Shown here: positions 16,414 through 25,400 of the stretch, piece by piece | How positions within the stretch are numbered: the first letter of the stretch is position 1 | How the letters are laid out: each line of letters starts with the position of its first letter | Assembly: GCA_025352625.1 (NCBI GenBank) | Contig: JANXSR010000339.1 | Span: 1 to 32,572, forward strand | Reading direction: 5' to 3' | Length of the DNA stretch: 32,572 nt | Source: Ferruginibacter sp. | GTDB taxonomy: Bacteria; Bacteroidota; Bacteroidia; Chitinophagales; Chitinophagaceae | Made by a program: the position numbers and the translations under genes | Notes under the pieces: generated by a model | Seen by the model: the letters and a program-made list of their open reading frames with translations, nothing else | Told to the model about the DNA's origin: nothing | Database searches by the model: none

Positions 16414-17265
16414 ATGCCAATTCAAAACATACCTGAAAGTTTTATTTATCCTCAAGTAGCTACATTGCCAGATTTGTTTGTGTATGATTACCGCATGACG
16501 AAAGATGTGGTTAAAAGTAAAGTCAACCTTAGCCTTAACCTTTTCAGTTTTTTACAAACGGGCCAAAAGAAAATTCATTTTGCCGATACCTATGCAGAAG
16601 TAAACGAACATCAATCTATATTAATAAAAAATGGCAATTGCCTGATGACCGAATTACTCGATGAGGAGCTGGTGTATTTTTGTAAGTTGTTTTTTTTCTC
16701 TCAACAAAAAATAAAATTATTTTTAGTAAAGCATACGGGCACAATGCAGTTTTTCGGCAGGTATTCTCCGCAGGAAGTTCCATTTTTTGTAATTGAAAAT
16801 GATGATTACATTCAAACCTTCGTACAATCATTAAGTGCTATCTTATCCTTAAAACCGGCACTAACGCAACAATTGCTTGATGTAAAATTCGAAGAGATTA
16901 TGTTATACCTGTTGCAGAAATATGGTAAAGTATTTATTCAATTTGCTTATTCACTTATTACTCCGGAGCCGGTTTCTTCTTTTAGGAAAACGATAGAAGC
17001 CCACGACAATTGTAATTTAAAGCTTGAAGAGATTGCCTTTTTGTGCAACATGAGTTTATCTACATTTAAAAGACATTTTATAAATGAGTTTAAAGAAGCA
17101 CCGGGCAAATGGCTGCAACAAAAAAAACTGCTAAGGGCAAAAGAATTATTACAAAACCAAAAGAAGAAACCTTCAGAAATTTATGCTGACTTTGGTTATA
17201 ACAGCCTCTCTAATTTTAGTATTGCTTTTAAAAAAGAATTTGGTAAAAGTCCCGGCCGGGTGTAA
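16414..17265 (+). CDS. AraC-family transcriptional regulator
   Basis: DNA-binding regulator of 283 residues. The N-terminal part (NIPESFIYPQ... KVNLSLNLFSFLQTGQKKIHFAD) looks like the cupin-type effector domain common in Bacteroidota AraC proteins. The last 100 residues hold the two helix-turn-helix units: LKLEEIAFLCNMSLSTFKRHF and SEIYADFGYNSLSNFSIAF, ending in FKKEFGKSPGRV. It is followed at 164 bp by the GlcG/HbpS-like gene in the same direction, a plausible target. A TATTTTTG sequence at 16405-16412, matching the -7 consensus, lies immediately before the ATG, which would leave almost no leader. Family call certain; effector unknown. Confidence 0.92.
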   Translation: MPIQNIPESFIYPQVATLPDLFVYDYRMTKDVVKSKVNLSLNLFSFLQTGQKKIHFADTYAEVNEHQSILIKNGNCLMTELLDEELVYFCKLFFFSQQKIKLFLVKHTGTMQFFGRYSPQEVPFFVIENDDYIQTFVQSLSAILSLKPALTQQLLDVKFEEIMLYLLQKYGKVFIQFAYSLITPEPVSSFRKTIEAHDNCNLKLEEIAFLCNMSLSTFKRHFINEFKEAPGKWLQQKKLLRAKELLQNQKKKPSEIYADFGYNSLSNFSIAFKKEFGKSPGRV

Positions 17266-17429
17266 ATTTTGGCAGGATTGTTAACCTTTTTTTGCAAACA
17301 CCAGTATGCAATAGCACTATCCCATTATGGTAACAATGGCCTTTTTTCATAAGTAATTGAACTGTATAAATAAATGGATTACCAAGCATGGTTTTAACTT
17401 TAGTGTTAATTAAAACAGTAAAAATTATC

Positions 17430-17828
17430 ATGAACATTACTTTAGAGCAGGCAGAAAAAATGATTGCAGCAGCAAAGGCCAAAGCTGTTGAACTGGGGAC
17501 AAAGATGAATATCTCTATAGTAGATGCCGGTGCTAATATATTGGCGTTTGTGCGTATGGATGGTGCCTGGCTTGGTTCTGCAGACATTTCGTTAAAAAAG
17601 GCAAAAACAGCCAGGTTTTTTGATATGAACACCGGCATTATCGGCAGTCTTTCGCAGCCTGGTGGATCTTTGTATAATATTGAACATTCAAACGGAGGCC
17701 TTATTAGTTTTCCGGGTGGTGTGCCGGTAAAAGACAGAGCAGGCGTGGTAATTGGCGCTATTGGTGTAAGCGGCAGTTCTGTAGAAAATGACCATGCTGT
17801 TGCCGAGGCTGGTGCAAGTGCTATTTAA
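17430..17828 (+). CDS. GlcG/HbpS family heme-binding-like protein
   Basis: Protein of 132 residues covering one complete GlcG/HbpS domain: [18 protein letters not shown], the [19 protein letters not shown] strand region, [15 protein letters not shown], the glycine-rich [14 protein letters not shown] and the closing [21 protein letters not shown]. Members bind heme or cobalamin-like ligands or lie beside oxidoreductases; no catalytic role is proven for most. No leader is seen when translation starts at ATG 17430, so it is cytoplasmic; the upstream ATG at 17388 gives an untypical N-terminus. It follows the AraC gene and ends at a clear terminator. Confidence 0.9.
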   Translation: MNITLEQAEKMIAAAKAKAVELGTKMNISIVDAGANILAFVRMDGAWLGSADISLKKAKTARFFDMNTGIIGSLSQPGGSLYNIEHSNGGLISFPGGVPVKDRAGVVIGAIGVSGSSVENDHAVAEAGASAI

Positions 17829-17854
17829 TTGTTTTTTCTCCGTGCATTATATCC

Positions 17855-17882
17855 AAAAGCCGTCTGTCCGCAGATGGCTTTT
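17855..17882 (+). terminator. Rho-independent terminator after the GlcG-like gene
   Basis: Stem AAAAGCCGTCTG (17855-17866) pairs with CAGATGGCTTTT (17871-17882) with one G-T wobble and a TCCG loop. It is followed by a T-rich run (TTTTGTTATTTT), 26 bp after the stop codon. Confidence 0.85.
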
Positions 17883-17928
17883 GTTATTTTAGTAATTAAA
17901 TGCATGGCTGTAATACGTTCCAAAATCG

Positions 17929-19026
17929 TTACCGTGTTAGTTCCAGCATTTTTCTAAAATCAAATTCAGATTCATCAATGTTATTTTGTTTTAACAGTGC
18001 TTCCACCTCGTAAAACGTTTTGTGGTTATCGGCAATATTTGAAAAGAAGACGATGGTGAATTTATTTTTAGGAATAATTTTTACTACGTTGCTAAAACCA
18101 CAGGTGCTGCCTGTATGATACAGTGCTAATTCATTATTGGCATCTACAGCGTTAAACCAGCCAAGACCATAATTAGCTTTTGTAGTGCCCTCAATGGCAT
18201 GGTTAATGCGCTTTAACTGAGTGCTGATATTGACCAAGCTGTTATTGATTAAAGCAGCTGTCCACTTTAGATAATCATTGAGAGACGTGTACACACAACC
18301 ATCACCTTTTGTAGCACTGGTAACGCTTTGGTCGGAAGGTATGATTTCATTTTTTTCATTTTTTGCAAACCCCATTGCTCTGTTGGGTATTGTTTTTCCT
18401 TCTTCAAAAATGCTGGTATTGGTCATGCTGAGCGGCTTGAAGATATGTTGCTCAATAAATTGTACATACCTAAGTCCGGATGCTTTTTCAACAATTTGTT
18501 CCAGCACGCAAAAACCCGAATTGGAGTATTGAAAGGCAGAGCCTGCAATAAAATAAGCAGCATCTTTTTTTAATAAAAGGTTCACCACATCTGCATCTGA
18601 AATTTGTTTGCTCTGGTTTTCAGCAATCAACGCTTCGTAATCCCAAATGCCGGAAGAGTGGGTGAGCAGGTGCTTTATTTTAATGTTGGCACCTACAGTT
18701 TTATTCCAGTTTGGAAAAAACTTCAGCAGATTATCATCGTAAGAAATTTTATGTTGTTGCTCCAGCAGCATAATGCACATGGCGGTAAATTGTTTTGAAA
18801 CCGAAGCCATCCTGAAATTGGTAGCTGCAGAAATTTTCTCCCTCGTATTAACGTTAGCTAAACCAATACCTTTTTGATACAGCAGCTTTCCATTTTTGGC
18901 CACCAGCAATGCTGCACCGGGTTGGTTTGCAGGAAAATTTTTTTGCATTACCGAATCAAGTTGCTTTGCGATGCTTTGCCCATAACTTTGGCTGTAAATA
19001 AAAATGAGTAATAAAAATTTTACCAT
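17929..19026 (-). CDS. Exported class C beta-lactamase-type serine hydrolase
   Basis: Protein of 365 residues with a short Sec leader (VKFLLLIFIYSQSYGQ). It carries the serine beta-lactamase/penicillin-binding fold: nucleophile S75 in S-V-S-K78, Y167-S-N169 as the second motif, and HTGSTCGF as the likely third (KTG-like) element. A typical opening segment (LDSVMQKNFPANQPGAALLVAKNGKLLY) supports the family. Such exported Bacteroidota proteins are usually esterases or peptidases rather than antibiotic-resistance enzymes. It is on the opposite strand to the GlcG-like gene and ends about 100 bp from it. Complete, with all core residues present. Confidence 0.92.
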   Translation of the reverse strand: MVKFLLLIFIYSQSYGQSIAKQLDSVMQKNFPANQPGAALLVAKNGKLLYQKGIGLANVNTREKISAATNFRMASVSKQFTAMCIMLLEQQHKISYDDNLLKFFPNWNKTVGANIKIKHLLTHSSGIWDYEALIAENQSKQISDADVVNLLLKKDAAYFIAGSAFQYSNSGFCVLEQIVEKASGLRYVQFIEQHIFKPLSMTNTSIFEEGKTIPNRAMGFAKNEKNEIIPSDQSVTSATKGDGCVYTSLNDYLKWTAALINNSLVNISTQLKRINHAIEGTTKANYGLGWFNAVDANNELALYHTGSTCGFSNVVKIIPKNKFTIVFFSNIADNHKTFYEVEALLKQNNIDESEFDFRKMLELTR

Positions 19027-19228
19027 GGTATTTCAAATTTACAAAGTTCTGCAGAGAGCGTTTGTAAATTAATTGATCATAGCTGTTTACCTGACTTACA
19101 ATAAGAGTGTCGAATAAAAAAGGGCAGGCCTAAATATAATTAGGCAGTAGTAACATTAAGCAACAGGATGGAATCCTGCGCCAGACTGACAACACAGAAT
19201 TTTGCAGTAGCTGTGTCGGCAACTGTAT

Positions 19229-19708
19229 TTATTTTATAAACCCGGAAACAGCATGCCATTTAGGGTCGCTCTCCATTCCAAAATTTATTGCTCTTTCATT
19301 CATAACAGTGTCACAGAATTTGTTCACTTCTTCCTGGCTAAATTTTGGAGTGTCAATATAGTAAAGTAAGTCGCGATAGCCATTTCTGGTTACCCGGCCT
19401 AAAAAATGAACAGTCTGTTTGCTTTTTAAAAAGGCCATGATCTCATTTTCCATCATTGCCAATTTTTCGGCGTCCGTATCAATTGGATGGCCATTGGTAT
19501 TTTTCTCAATAATTTCTAATTCCACCAGAACATGCCACGGAAAAAATAATTTATTTTGATAGTCATTGTATTTGCTATTAAATGTTGCCAAGCCCCAGCC
19601 GTCTTCCAGCGTTATTTTGGAGATACTAAAACTTTCGCCTGGATAAATAGGCTCCGTCGGCTCATTGCTTTTATTTTTTTGTCCAAAGAATTTTCTAAAA
19701 ATGTTCAT
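19229..19708 (-). CDS. DUF695-like cytoplasmic protein
   Basis: Protein of 159 residues without a leader. Family-like features are DGWGLATFNSKYNDY, LFFPWHVLVELEI, NGHPIDTDAEKLAMMENEI, VHFLGRVTRNGYRDLLYYID and a C-terminal DPKWHAVSGF. The order 'strand, Pro-Trp strand, NG-Pro turn, long helix, GR-T-x-x-G-x-R strand' agrees with DUF695, which has no known activity. It stands alone, with about 200 bp non-coding on each side. Length is normal for the domain. Confidence 0.72.
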   Translation of the reverse strand: MNIFRKFFGQKNKSNEPTEPIYPGESFSISKITLEDGWGLATFNSKYNDYQNKLFFPWHVLVELEIIEKNTNGHPIDTDAEKLAMMENEIMAFLKSKQTVHFLGRVTRNGYRDLLYYIDTPKFSQEEVNKFCDTVMNERAINFGMESDPKWHAVSGFIK

Positions 19709-19900
19709 AATGTTTTTGAATATGGCTGCTGGTAAGTAAATATATGATATACGGTGCTATCGAACTAAAACTTCGGCACCTGAAAATCAATGGTATAACT
19801 TTATTTATTGCTTCAATAAAAGCTCATCAATGGGTATGCCGTACAAGCGAGTGACACAACAATGTTCAGCAACATTACTAAAGCCCGAAACAAAATAAAA

Positions 19901-19924
19901 AGCCCACTTCCTTAGAAGTGGGCT
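19901..19924 (-). terminator. Rho-independent terminator of ahcY
   Basis: Perfect 10-bp stem AGCCCACTTC / GAAGTGGGCT with a 4-nt loop. Read on the minus strand, it lies 24 bp after the ahcY stop and is followed by TTTTTATTTTG. Confidence 0.92.
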
Positions 19925-19948
19925 ACTATTAAAATACTTTCGTCAAAA

Positions 19949-21277
19949 TTAATAACGGTAATGATCTACTTTAAAAGGACCATCTTTTGCTATGCCTAAA
20001 TAAGCACTTTGTTCTGGTGATAATTCATCTAACACCACACCAATTTTTGCAAGGTGCAAACGGGCAACTTTTTCATCCAGTACTTTTGGTAACACGTACA
20101 CTTTGTTTTCGTATTTACCGGGGTTGCAATACAACTCAATTTGAGCCAGCGTTTGGTTGGTGAAAGAGGCACTCATTACAAATGACGGGTGACCTGTTGC
20201 ACAACCTAAGTTTACCAAACGGCCTTCTGCAAGAATGATGACATCTTTACCATTGATGGTGTACATGTCAACCTGTGGTTTGATGGTGTTTTTGGTATCG
20301 CCGTAATTAGCGTTTAACCATGCCATGTCAATTTCAATATCAAAGTGACCGATGTTACAAACGATGGCTTTATCTTTCATAACACGGAAATGTTTTTCAG
20401 TAATCAGGTCGCGGCAACCGGATGCAGTAACGATGATGTCGCCTTCTTTAACTGCGTCTATCATTGGCTTTACTTCAAAGCCATCCATGGCAGCCTGCAA
20501 TGCACAAATAGGATCAATTTCGGTAACAATCACACGGCAACCTGCACCCTTTAATGAAGCAGCAGAACCTTTACCTACATCACCATAACTACCAACAACA
20601 GCTACCTTACCAGCCATCATAACATCTGTTGCACGGCGAATGGCATCTACCAAACTTTCTTTACAACCGTACTTGTTATCAAATTTAGATTTGGTAACAG
20701 AATCGTTTACGTTGATAGCGGGAATTGGCAAAGTGCCTTTTTCCATTCTTTCGTACAAACGATGTACACCTGTAGTTGTTTCTTCAGACAACCCTTTAAT
20801 GTTTGCAACCAGTTCAGGGTACGTATCAAAAACCATATTGGTTAAATCACCACCATCATCCAAAATCATATTCAACGGACGGTCTGCACCACCGAAGAAC
20901 AATGTTTGTTCAATACACCAGTCAGCTTCTTCCTGGTTTTGTCCTTTCCATGCAAAAACACCAATGCCCGCAGCAGCGATAGCAGCAGCAGCCTGGTCTT
21001 GTGTAGAGAAAATATTACAACTGCTCCACTTAACTTCAGCGCCAAGGGCAATCAACGTTTCAATTAAAACAGCGGTTTGAATGGTCATGTGCAAACAACC
21101 TGCAATGCGGGCGCCTTTTAATGGTTGGCTAGGACCGTACTCTGCTCTTAATGCCATCAAGCCCGGCATTTCTGCTTCGGCTAAACGGATTTCTTTGCGA
21201 CCCCAATCGGCGAGGCTGATATCGGCAACCTTATTTTTAAGGCTGAAATCAATTGAATTGTGTGTAATGGTTGACAT
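19949..21277 (-). CDS. ahcY: Adenosylhomocysteinase (SAH hydrolase)
   Basis: Cytoplasmic, NAD-dependent enzyme that splits S-adenosylhomocysteine into adenosine and homocysteine, recycling the product of methylations. The 442 residues are of normal length. Motifs are very clear: [41 protein letters not shown], the NAD-binding [14 protein letters not shown], and the C-terminal DHYRY that closes the active site. I start at MSTITHN (21277); the frame is open to 21385, but that adds an untypical stretch. The gene is divergent from an Lrp/AsnC regulator. A -7 box (TACATTTG, 21304-21297) lies about 20 bp before the start, and a strong terminator follows the gene. Confidence 0.97.
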   Translation of the reverse strand: MSTITHNSIDFSLKNKVADISLADWGRKEIRLAEAEMPGLMALRAEYGPSQPLKGARIAGCLHMTIQTAVLIETLIALGAEVKWSSCNIFSTQDQAAAAIAAAGIGVFAWKGQNQEEADWCIEQTLFFGGADRPLNMILDDGGDLTNMVFDTYPELVANIKGLSEETTTGVHRLYERMEKGTLPIPAINVNDSVTKSKFDNKYGCKESLVDAIRRATDVMMAGKVAVVGSYGDVGKGSAASLKGAGCRVIVTEIDPICALQAAMDGFEVKPMIDAVKEGDIIVTASGCRDLITEKHFRVMKDKAIVCNIGHFDIEIDMAWLNANYGDTKNTIKPQVDMYTINGKDVIILAEGRLVNLGCATGHPSFVMSASFTNQTLAQIELYCNPGKYENKVYVLPKVLDEKVARLHLAKIGVVLDELSPEQSAYLGIAKDGPFKVDHYRY

Positions 21278-21296
21278 ATTTTTTTTATTTAGGCCA

Positions 21297-21304
21297 CAAA
21301 TGTA
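21297..21304 (-). promoter_or_regulatory. Putative -7 box of ahcY
   Basis: On the minus strand this reads TACATTTG, an exact match to the Bacteroidota TAnnTTTG box, 19 bp before the ahcY start codon. No clear TTTG -33 element is visible. Confidence 0.55.
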
Positions 21305-21310
21305 CACTCG

Positions 21311-21325
21311 CAGGATAATATTCTG
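21311..21325. promoter_or_regulatory. Candidate Lrp-type operator between ahcY and lrp
   Basis: CAGGATAATATTCTG is an imperfect 15-bp palindrome and agrees with the E. coli Lrp consensus YAGHAWATTWTDCTR at 13 of 15 positions. It lies between the putative -7 boxes of the two divergent genes (21297-21304 and 21336-21343), at the place where the -33 region of each would be, so bound protein could affect both. Confidence 0.55.
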
Positions 21326-21335
21326 TGCATTTATA

Positions 21336-21343
21336 TAACTTTG
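21336..21343 (+). promoter_or_regulatory. Putative -7 box of the lrp-like gene
   Basis: TAACTTTG matches the TAnnTTTG consensus, 51 bp before the ATG of the regulator. No convincing -33 TTTG is seen upstream. Confidence 0.45.
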
Positions 21344-21394
21344 GGATAAAGCTTTTAAAAAGTAACCTATTACAGCATAAAACACTTTTTTATA

Positions 21395-21892
21395 ATGGCT
21401 AAAGCAATACTAAAAGATGATTCAACTATGGAACAAATTGCACTCGACAGCAAGGACCTTGCAATACTGCACCTGCTGCAAAAAAATGCAAGGATTACGG
21501 TTAAAGAAATCAGCGACCAAATGCACCTGAGTACAACGCCGGTACATGAACGCATTAAACGAATGGAAGCCAATGGGGTGATAAAACAATACGCCACGTT
21601 GCTCGATCACAGCAAGGTTAAAAAAGGGCTGATGGTAATTTGCTATGTGTCGCTGAAAGAGCACAGCAAAAAAGCTGGTGCAAAATTTATTGACATGATT
21701 CAGGCTTTGAATGAAGTGATTGAATGCTACAGCATTTCAGGAGAATTTGATTTTATGCTGAAGGTTGTTTGTGAAGATATGAATGCCTATTATGATTTTC
21801 ATGTAAACAAATTAAGCCAGGTAGAAAATATGGGTAAAGTGCAGAGTGTGTTTGTGATGGGAATTATTAAGCAGACGCATCAGTTGGTTTAA
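21395..21892 (+). CDS. Lrp/AsnC-family transcriptional regulator
   Basis: Regulator of 165 residues with the two standard parts. An N-terminal helix-turn-helix ([27 protein letters not shown] then [18 protein letters not shown]) binds DNA. The C-terminal RAM/ligand domain ([33 protein letters not shown], then VMGIIKQT) normally forms octamers and senses amino acids. It is divergent from ahcY across 117 bp that contain an Lrp-like palindrome, so it probably controls itself and ahcY. The effector might be methionine or another amino acid, which is inference. A later in-frame ATG (MEQIALD) is a possible start. Confidence 0.93.
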   Translation: MAKAILKDDSTMEQIALDSKDLAILHLLQKNARITVKEISDQMHLSTTPVHERIKRMEANGVIKQYATLLDHSKVKKGLMVICYVSLKEHSKKAGAKFIDMIQALNEVIECYSISGEFDFMLKVVCEDMNAYYDFHVNKLSQVENMGKVQSVFVMGIIKQTHQLV

Positions 21893-21955
21893 GGTTGATG
21901 GTTAAAGGTTCAAAGTTGAAGGTTGAAAGTTGATGGTTCAAAGTTGATGGTTGAG
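21893..21955 (+). repeat. Degenerate 7-bp tandem repeat (RGTTSAW)
   Basis: Nine consecutive heptamers directly after the lrp stop codon: GGTTGAT, GGTTAAA, GGTTCAA, AGTTGAA, GGTTGAA, AGTTGAT, GGTTCAA, AGTTGAT, GGTTGAG. Period and register are exact although units vary at positions 1, 5 and 7. Confidence 0.85.
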
Positions 21956-22019
21956 GAGATTTAGTATTTTAAATTTTAAAACCACGCAATTAATATTTAC
22001 TTTAGTTAAAATTTCGTAC

Positions 22020-22751
22020 ATGAAACAATACATCAATTCGGCCATTATTGCACTGGCAGTTATCATTGGTTTTTTTATGGTTGGTGCTGCTTACAAATAC
22101 AAGTTTAAAGCCACAGAAAACATTACTGTTACAGGGTTGGCTGAAAAAGATTTTGCCAGTGACCAAATTGTGTGGACAGGTAATTACAGCAGAAAAATGA
22201 TGGATTTAAAAAGTGCTTATTCCTTGTTAAAGGAAGACGAGGGAAAGATAAGAACTTACCTGAAAACAAAGGGGGTGGCTGAAGGTGAAATGGTTTTTTC
22301 TGCGGTGGCTATTGATAAAGATTTTACCCCTAAATACGATGCGGATGGCAAGCAAATTGGCAGTGAGTTTACGGGCTATAATTTAAAACAAAATGTAACG
22401 GTAGATTCAAAAGATATTAATAAGGTAGAAAAAATTTCACGTGAAGTAACAGAGTTGATAGAAAGCGGAATAGAATTTAACTCCTCTTCACCTTCGTATT
22501 TTTACACCAAACTATCAGAGTTAAAAGTTGATCTGCTGGCAAAAGCCAGTGCTGACGCTAAACAACGGGCTGAAACCATTGCTAAAAATGCAGGCAGCAG
22601 TTTGGGCAAAATTAAGAAAGCCACGATGGGGGTGTTTCAGATAACAGGGCAAAACAGCAATGAAGATTATAGTTATGGCGGTGCGTTTAATACAACTTCA
22701 AAAAACAAAACAGCATCAATAACAGTAAAGATTGATTTTGCGGTGGAATAG
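22020..22751 (+). CDS. SIMPL domain (DUF541) membrane-anchored protein
   Basis: Protein of 243 residues. A single N-terminal membrane segment (AIIALAVIIGFFMVGAAYKY) places the rest in the periplasm. The SIMPL domain follows: ITVTGLAEKDFASDQIVW, the FTGYNLKQNVTVDSKDINKVEKIS strand-helix, and the signature helix AKASADAKQRAETIAKNAGSSLGKIKKA. Members such as BP26/OMP28-like proteins form rings, with no enzymatic role established. The start at 22020 is chosen because upstream sequence is repeat DNA. It converges with the LytTR regulator gene, with 71 bp between the stops. Confidence 0.9.
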   Translation: MKQYINSAIIALAVIIGFFMVGAAYKYKFKATENITVTGLAEKDFASDQIVWTGNYSRKMMDLKSAYSLLKEDEGKIRTYLKTKGVAEGEMVFSAVAIDKDFTPKYDADGKQIGSEFTGYNLKQNVTVDSKDINKVEKISREVTELIESGIEFNSSSPSYFYTKLSELKVDLLAKASADAKQRAETIAKNAGSSLGKIKKATMGVFQITGQNSNEDYSYGGAFNTTSKNKTASITVKIDFAVE

Positions 22752-22822
22752 CAACATGGCTATTTTTGAGATAGCACAAAGTTTATAGATACATCAAATA
22801 ATTACCGCAGCAGTAGGTGTTG

Positions 22823-23572
22823 TTATCCTGCAATCATTTTTAAAAATTCTTCTTTCTTTCTCCTGGCCACTTCAATCTCAGTACCATCCTGCATAATTAT
22901 CCTGCCACCATTTCCCCGGAGGTATTTTTGAATGTAATTTAAATTAATCAGGTGCGAATTGTGTACCCTGTAAAAGTTATACGGCACCAGCATATCCTCA
23001 AAATCTTTTAATAATTTAGTAACGGTCAGGGTGCGGTTATCGTGAAAATATATCTTGCTGTAATTACTGTTTGATTCAATGTGCAGGATGTTTTTAATAG
23101 GGATAAATTCAAGACCTTCTGTGGTGGAGATGGCTATTTTATCGTCCTGTGTTTTTTTATCATCCAGGGATGATTTGAGGATATCCATTTTTTCCCTTGT
23201 GTGGTTTTCCCTTAGCTTATTTAACCTTTCTACAGCATGTTGCAGCTCTTTTATAGATATAGGTTTTAATAAATAATCAAAGGCTGCAATGCGTATTGCT
23301 TCCACGGCATAATGGTTATAAGCAGTTGTAAAAATTATTTCAAAATCTACTTCTTTTAATTCTTCCAGCATTCTAAAACCACTCATTTTGGGCATTTCAA
23401 TGTCAAGGAAAATTACGTCGGGCTTGTGGTGGTTAATGAGTAGTATGGCATCTTCAGGCTTTTGTGCAGTTGCTACAACCGTTACAGTGGGGCAAAATTC
23501 TGCCAGTTTTTGCTGTAGGTTTTGCAGGCTGCTAAGCTCATCGTCAATAATGATTGCTTTATTTTTTTCCAT
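22823..23572 (-). CDS. LytTR-family response regulator
   Basis: Regulator of 249 residues. The receiver domain has the acidic pair (IIIDDE), the phosphorylation site D57 in FLDIEMP, and K103 in LLKPI. The C-terminal LytTR domain (FIPIKNILHIESNSNYSKIYF, then FYRVHNSHLINLNYIQKYL) binds DNA through a beta fold, usually at paired direct repeats. It starts one base after the stop of the LytS-type kinase, so both are co-translated and form a two-component pair. The target genes are not evident here. Family certain. Confidence 0.96.
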   Translation of the reverse strand: MEKNKAIIIDDELSSLQNLQQKLAEFCPTVTVVATAQKPEDAILLINHHKPDVIFLDIEMPKMSGFRMLEELKEVDFEIIFTTAYNHYAVEAIRIAAFDYLLKPISIKELQHAVERLNKLRENHTREKMDILKSSLDDKKTQDDKIAISTTEGLEFIPIKNILHIESNSNYSKIYFHDNRTLTVTKLLKDFEDMLVPYNFYRVHNSHLINLNYIQKYLRGNGGRIIMQDGTEIEVARRKKEEFLKMIAG

Positions 23573-23573
23573 G

Positions 23574-25400
23574 TTACAATAATTTAATTTTTACTTCAAC
23601 ACGTGTTCCTGCAGGCTCATTATTATTATCGTACAAGTCAGTAATAACAATATCTTCAACACTTTTACTGGTATCATTAAAAATATGAATTCTGTCTTGT
23701 GTTATAGTAATTCCCACGCTTTTATGTTGCTTTTTATTTTGCAGGTTAAATGCTGCTGCCTGTTTCCTGCCAATCCCATTATCCTCAATAGTATATAATA
23801 TATGATTTTTTTTGATGCTGGCTGAAACAAATAAGGTGCAATCATTTTTTTCACTGTGAGCAATGCCAAGTTCAATGGCATTTTCTACAAATGGTTGAAT
23901 CATTAGCGAAGGGACTTTATAATCACCATCTGTTAACTGTGTATCAATACATGTTTTGTAGGTAAATTTATTATTAAATCGTAGTTGTTGCAGATCAATG
24001 TATAACTGCAAAGCTTCCATATCTTTTGTTATGGGAATTAAATCGTTTAAACTGCTGTCTAAAATGGCACGCATTAACCGGGTAAATTTGTTTAAGTAAT
24101 CACTGCCCAGCCGCTTTTCATTTTGCATCATAAAATTTTCAATACTGTTAAGGCTGTTGAAAATGAAATGAGGATTCATTTGTGCACGCAACACTTTCAT
24201 TTCTACCTCTGCAATTTTTTGCTTCATAGCAGCTTCGCTCCGTTTTTTCTGTGCTTCGTTGTTTTTATAAACAAACGAAGCTATTACGATGGCCAGTATA
24301 AAAATTGTTAATGCAGCCAGCAATAAGCCGTTTTTTATAACAAGATCTTTTTGCTGAAGTTCAGCCAATCCCTTTAACTTAATATTTTCACTTTCTTTTC
24401 TTTTTAACTGCCATTCAGATTCCTGTATAATAACATTTCGTTTGTTATTTTCCGAAAACAAAGAGTCTGCCGCAGAGCGGTATAAACGATAATATACAAA
24501 TGAAGAATCTTTGTTTTTTAAATCATCATATACTTCAGATAACTGCTTTGTTGCGTTGGAAATACCTTCAAGATATCCTGTTTGTGTTGCCAGTGCAAGG
24601 GCACTGTCGAGCAGGTTAATTTTTTTTGCAGAGGGAATGGCCGGAAGATATTTTACCCTTGCCAGGTATACCTGCATCTCGTTTCGAAAATCATCATCCA
24701 GCTCCGCCTGTTGTAATGCCTTTGTGAAATAATATGCCGCAGAATCTTTATTATTATATATTGCCTGAAGTTTACCAAATCCAAGATAAAATTGAGATAG
24801 TGTGTAAGGATCATTAGATTTTATGGCAAAGGGCATACCAAGGCGTAAATGTTGGCTTGCCTGGCTATATAATTTTTCTTCCAGGTCGCATTGTTGCAGC
24901 AGTTCATAATTTATGGCAATACCCCGCCAGGCTTTAATTTTTGTATTAATATCAATGGCTTCCATTGTATACTCTCTTGATTTATCAAAATCTTTGAGCG
25001 TTTTTAAATTGTCACCGATATTATTAAGCGATACTGCTTTTAAACGCAATGCTCCACAAGCTTCAGCATATTCAATTGCTTTAAAAAATGCCTTGTTGCT
25101 TGCATCGAAATTAGCCGAGTTATAAAGTAGTATGCCGAGGTTGATTTGTGCCAGTGATTTGCCATAGGTAAAATTAAGGCTGTCACTCAGTGACACCACC
25201 TTTTCGTAAAAAATAAAAGATTTTTTTACATCTTTTTCACTAAGGCGGTAACTGATTCTATGTAGTGTAAGAATATGTTCAGAGTCGATGGAAGGATGCG
25301 TACTAATCCATGCAACCATACTATCTACGCTTTTATTTTGTGCGTATAATCCGGCACTCAACAGAACATTCACCAGTATGAGTGCAAGTTTTTTGTGCAT
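23574..25400 (-). CDS. LytS-type sensor histidine kinase with periplasmic TPRs
   Basis: Sensor kinase of 608 residues. A Sec leader (HKKLALILVNVLLSAGLYAQ) exports a TPR-like helical region (about 25-350). One membrane helix (359-378) leads to the cytoplasmic His_kinase domain with QMNPHFIFNSLNSIE (phospho-accepting H411). The ATP-binding part has ENAIELG (N507), where the usual motif is ENAIKHG, and DNGIG (D540). The last glycine box is weak (KSVGITITQDRI). It is paired with the LytTR regulator one base downstream. Probably active, but the replaced Lys-His in the N-box deserves attention. The signal sensed is unknown; related kinases use TPRs for protein or peptide contact. Confidence 0.94.
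   Translation of the reverse strand: MHKKLALILVNVLLSAGLYAQNKSVDSMVAWISTHPSIDSEHILTLHRISYRLSEKDVKKSFIFYEKVVSLSDSLNFTYGKSLAQINLGILLYNSANFDASNKAFFKAIEYAEACGALRLKAVSLNNIGDNLKTLKDFDKSREYTMEAIDINTKIKAWRGIAINYELLQQCDLEEKLYSQASQHLRLGMPFAIKSNDPYTLSQFYLGFGKLQAIYNNKDSAAYYFTKALQQAELDDDFRNEMQVYLARVKYLPAIPSAKKINLLDSALALATQTGYLEGISNATKQLSEVYDDLKNKDSSFVYYRLYRSAADSLFSENNKRNVIIQESEWQLKRKESENIKLKGLAELQQKDLVIKNGLLLAALTIFILAIVIASFVYKNNEAQKKRSEAAMKQKIAEVEMKVLRAQMNPHFIFNSLNSIENFMMQNEKRLGSDYLNKFTRLMRAILDSSLNDLIPITKDMEALQLYIDLQQLRFNNKFTYKTCIDTQLTDGDYKVPSLMIQPFVENAIELGIAHSEKNDCTLFVSASIKKNHILYTIEDNGIGRKQAAAFNLQNKKQHKSVGITITQDRIHIFNDTSKSVEDIVITDLYDNNNEPAGTRVEVKIKLL

Noticed and set aside
17228..17638. 136-residue minus-strand frame opposite the AraC end and GlcG-like gene
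   Set aside because: It is antisense to two well-recognised genes and has no family features.
19128..19145. GCCTAA/TTAGGC inverted repeat as an integron attC core
   Set aside because: The arms are only 6 bp, the flanking bases do not complete the RYYYAAC/GTTRRRY cores, and no integrase is present.
21278..21394. SAH or SAM riboswitch upstream of ahcY
   Set aside because: From the predicted -7 box the leader is only about 13-15 nt, too short for a riboswitch, and I see no such structure.
21893..21955. Possible CRISPR array
   Set aside because: The units are 7 bp with no spacers; this is a simple tandem repeat.
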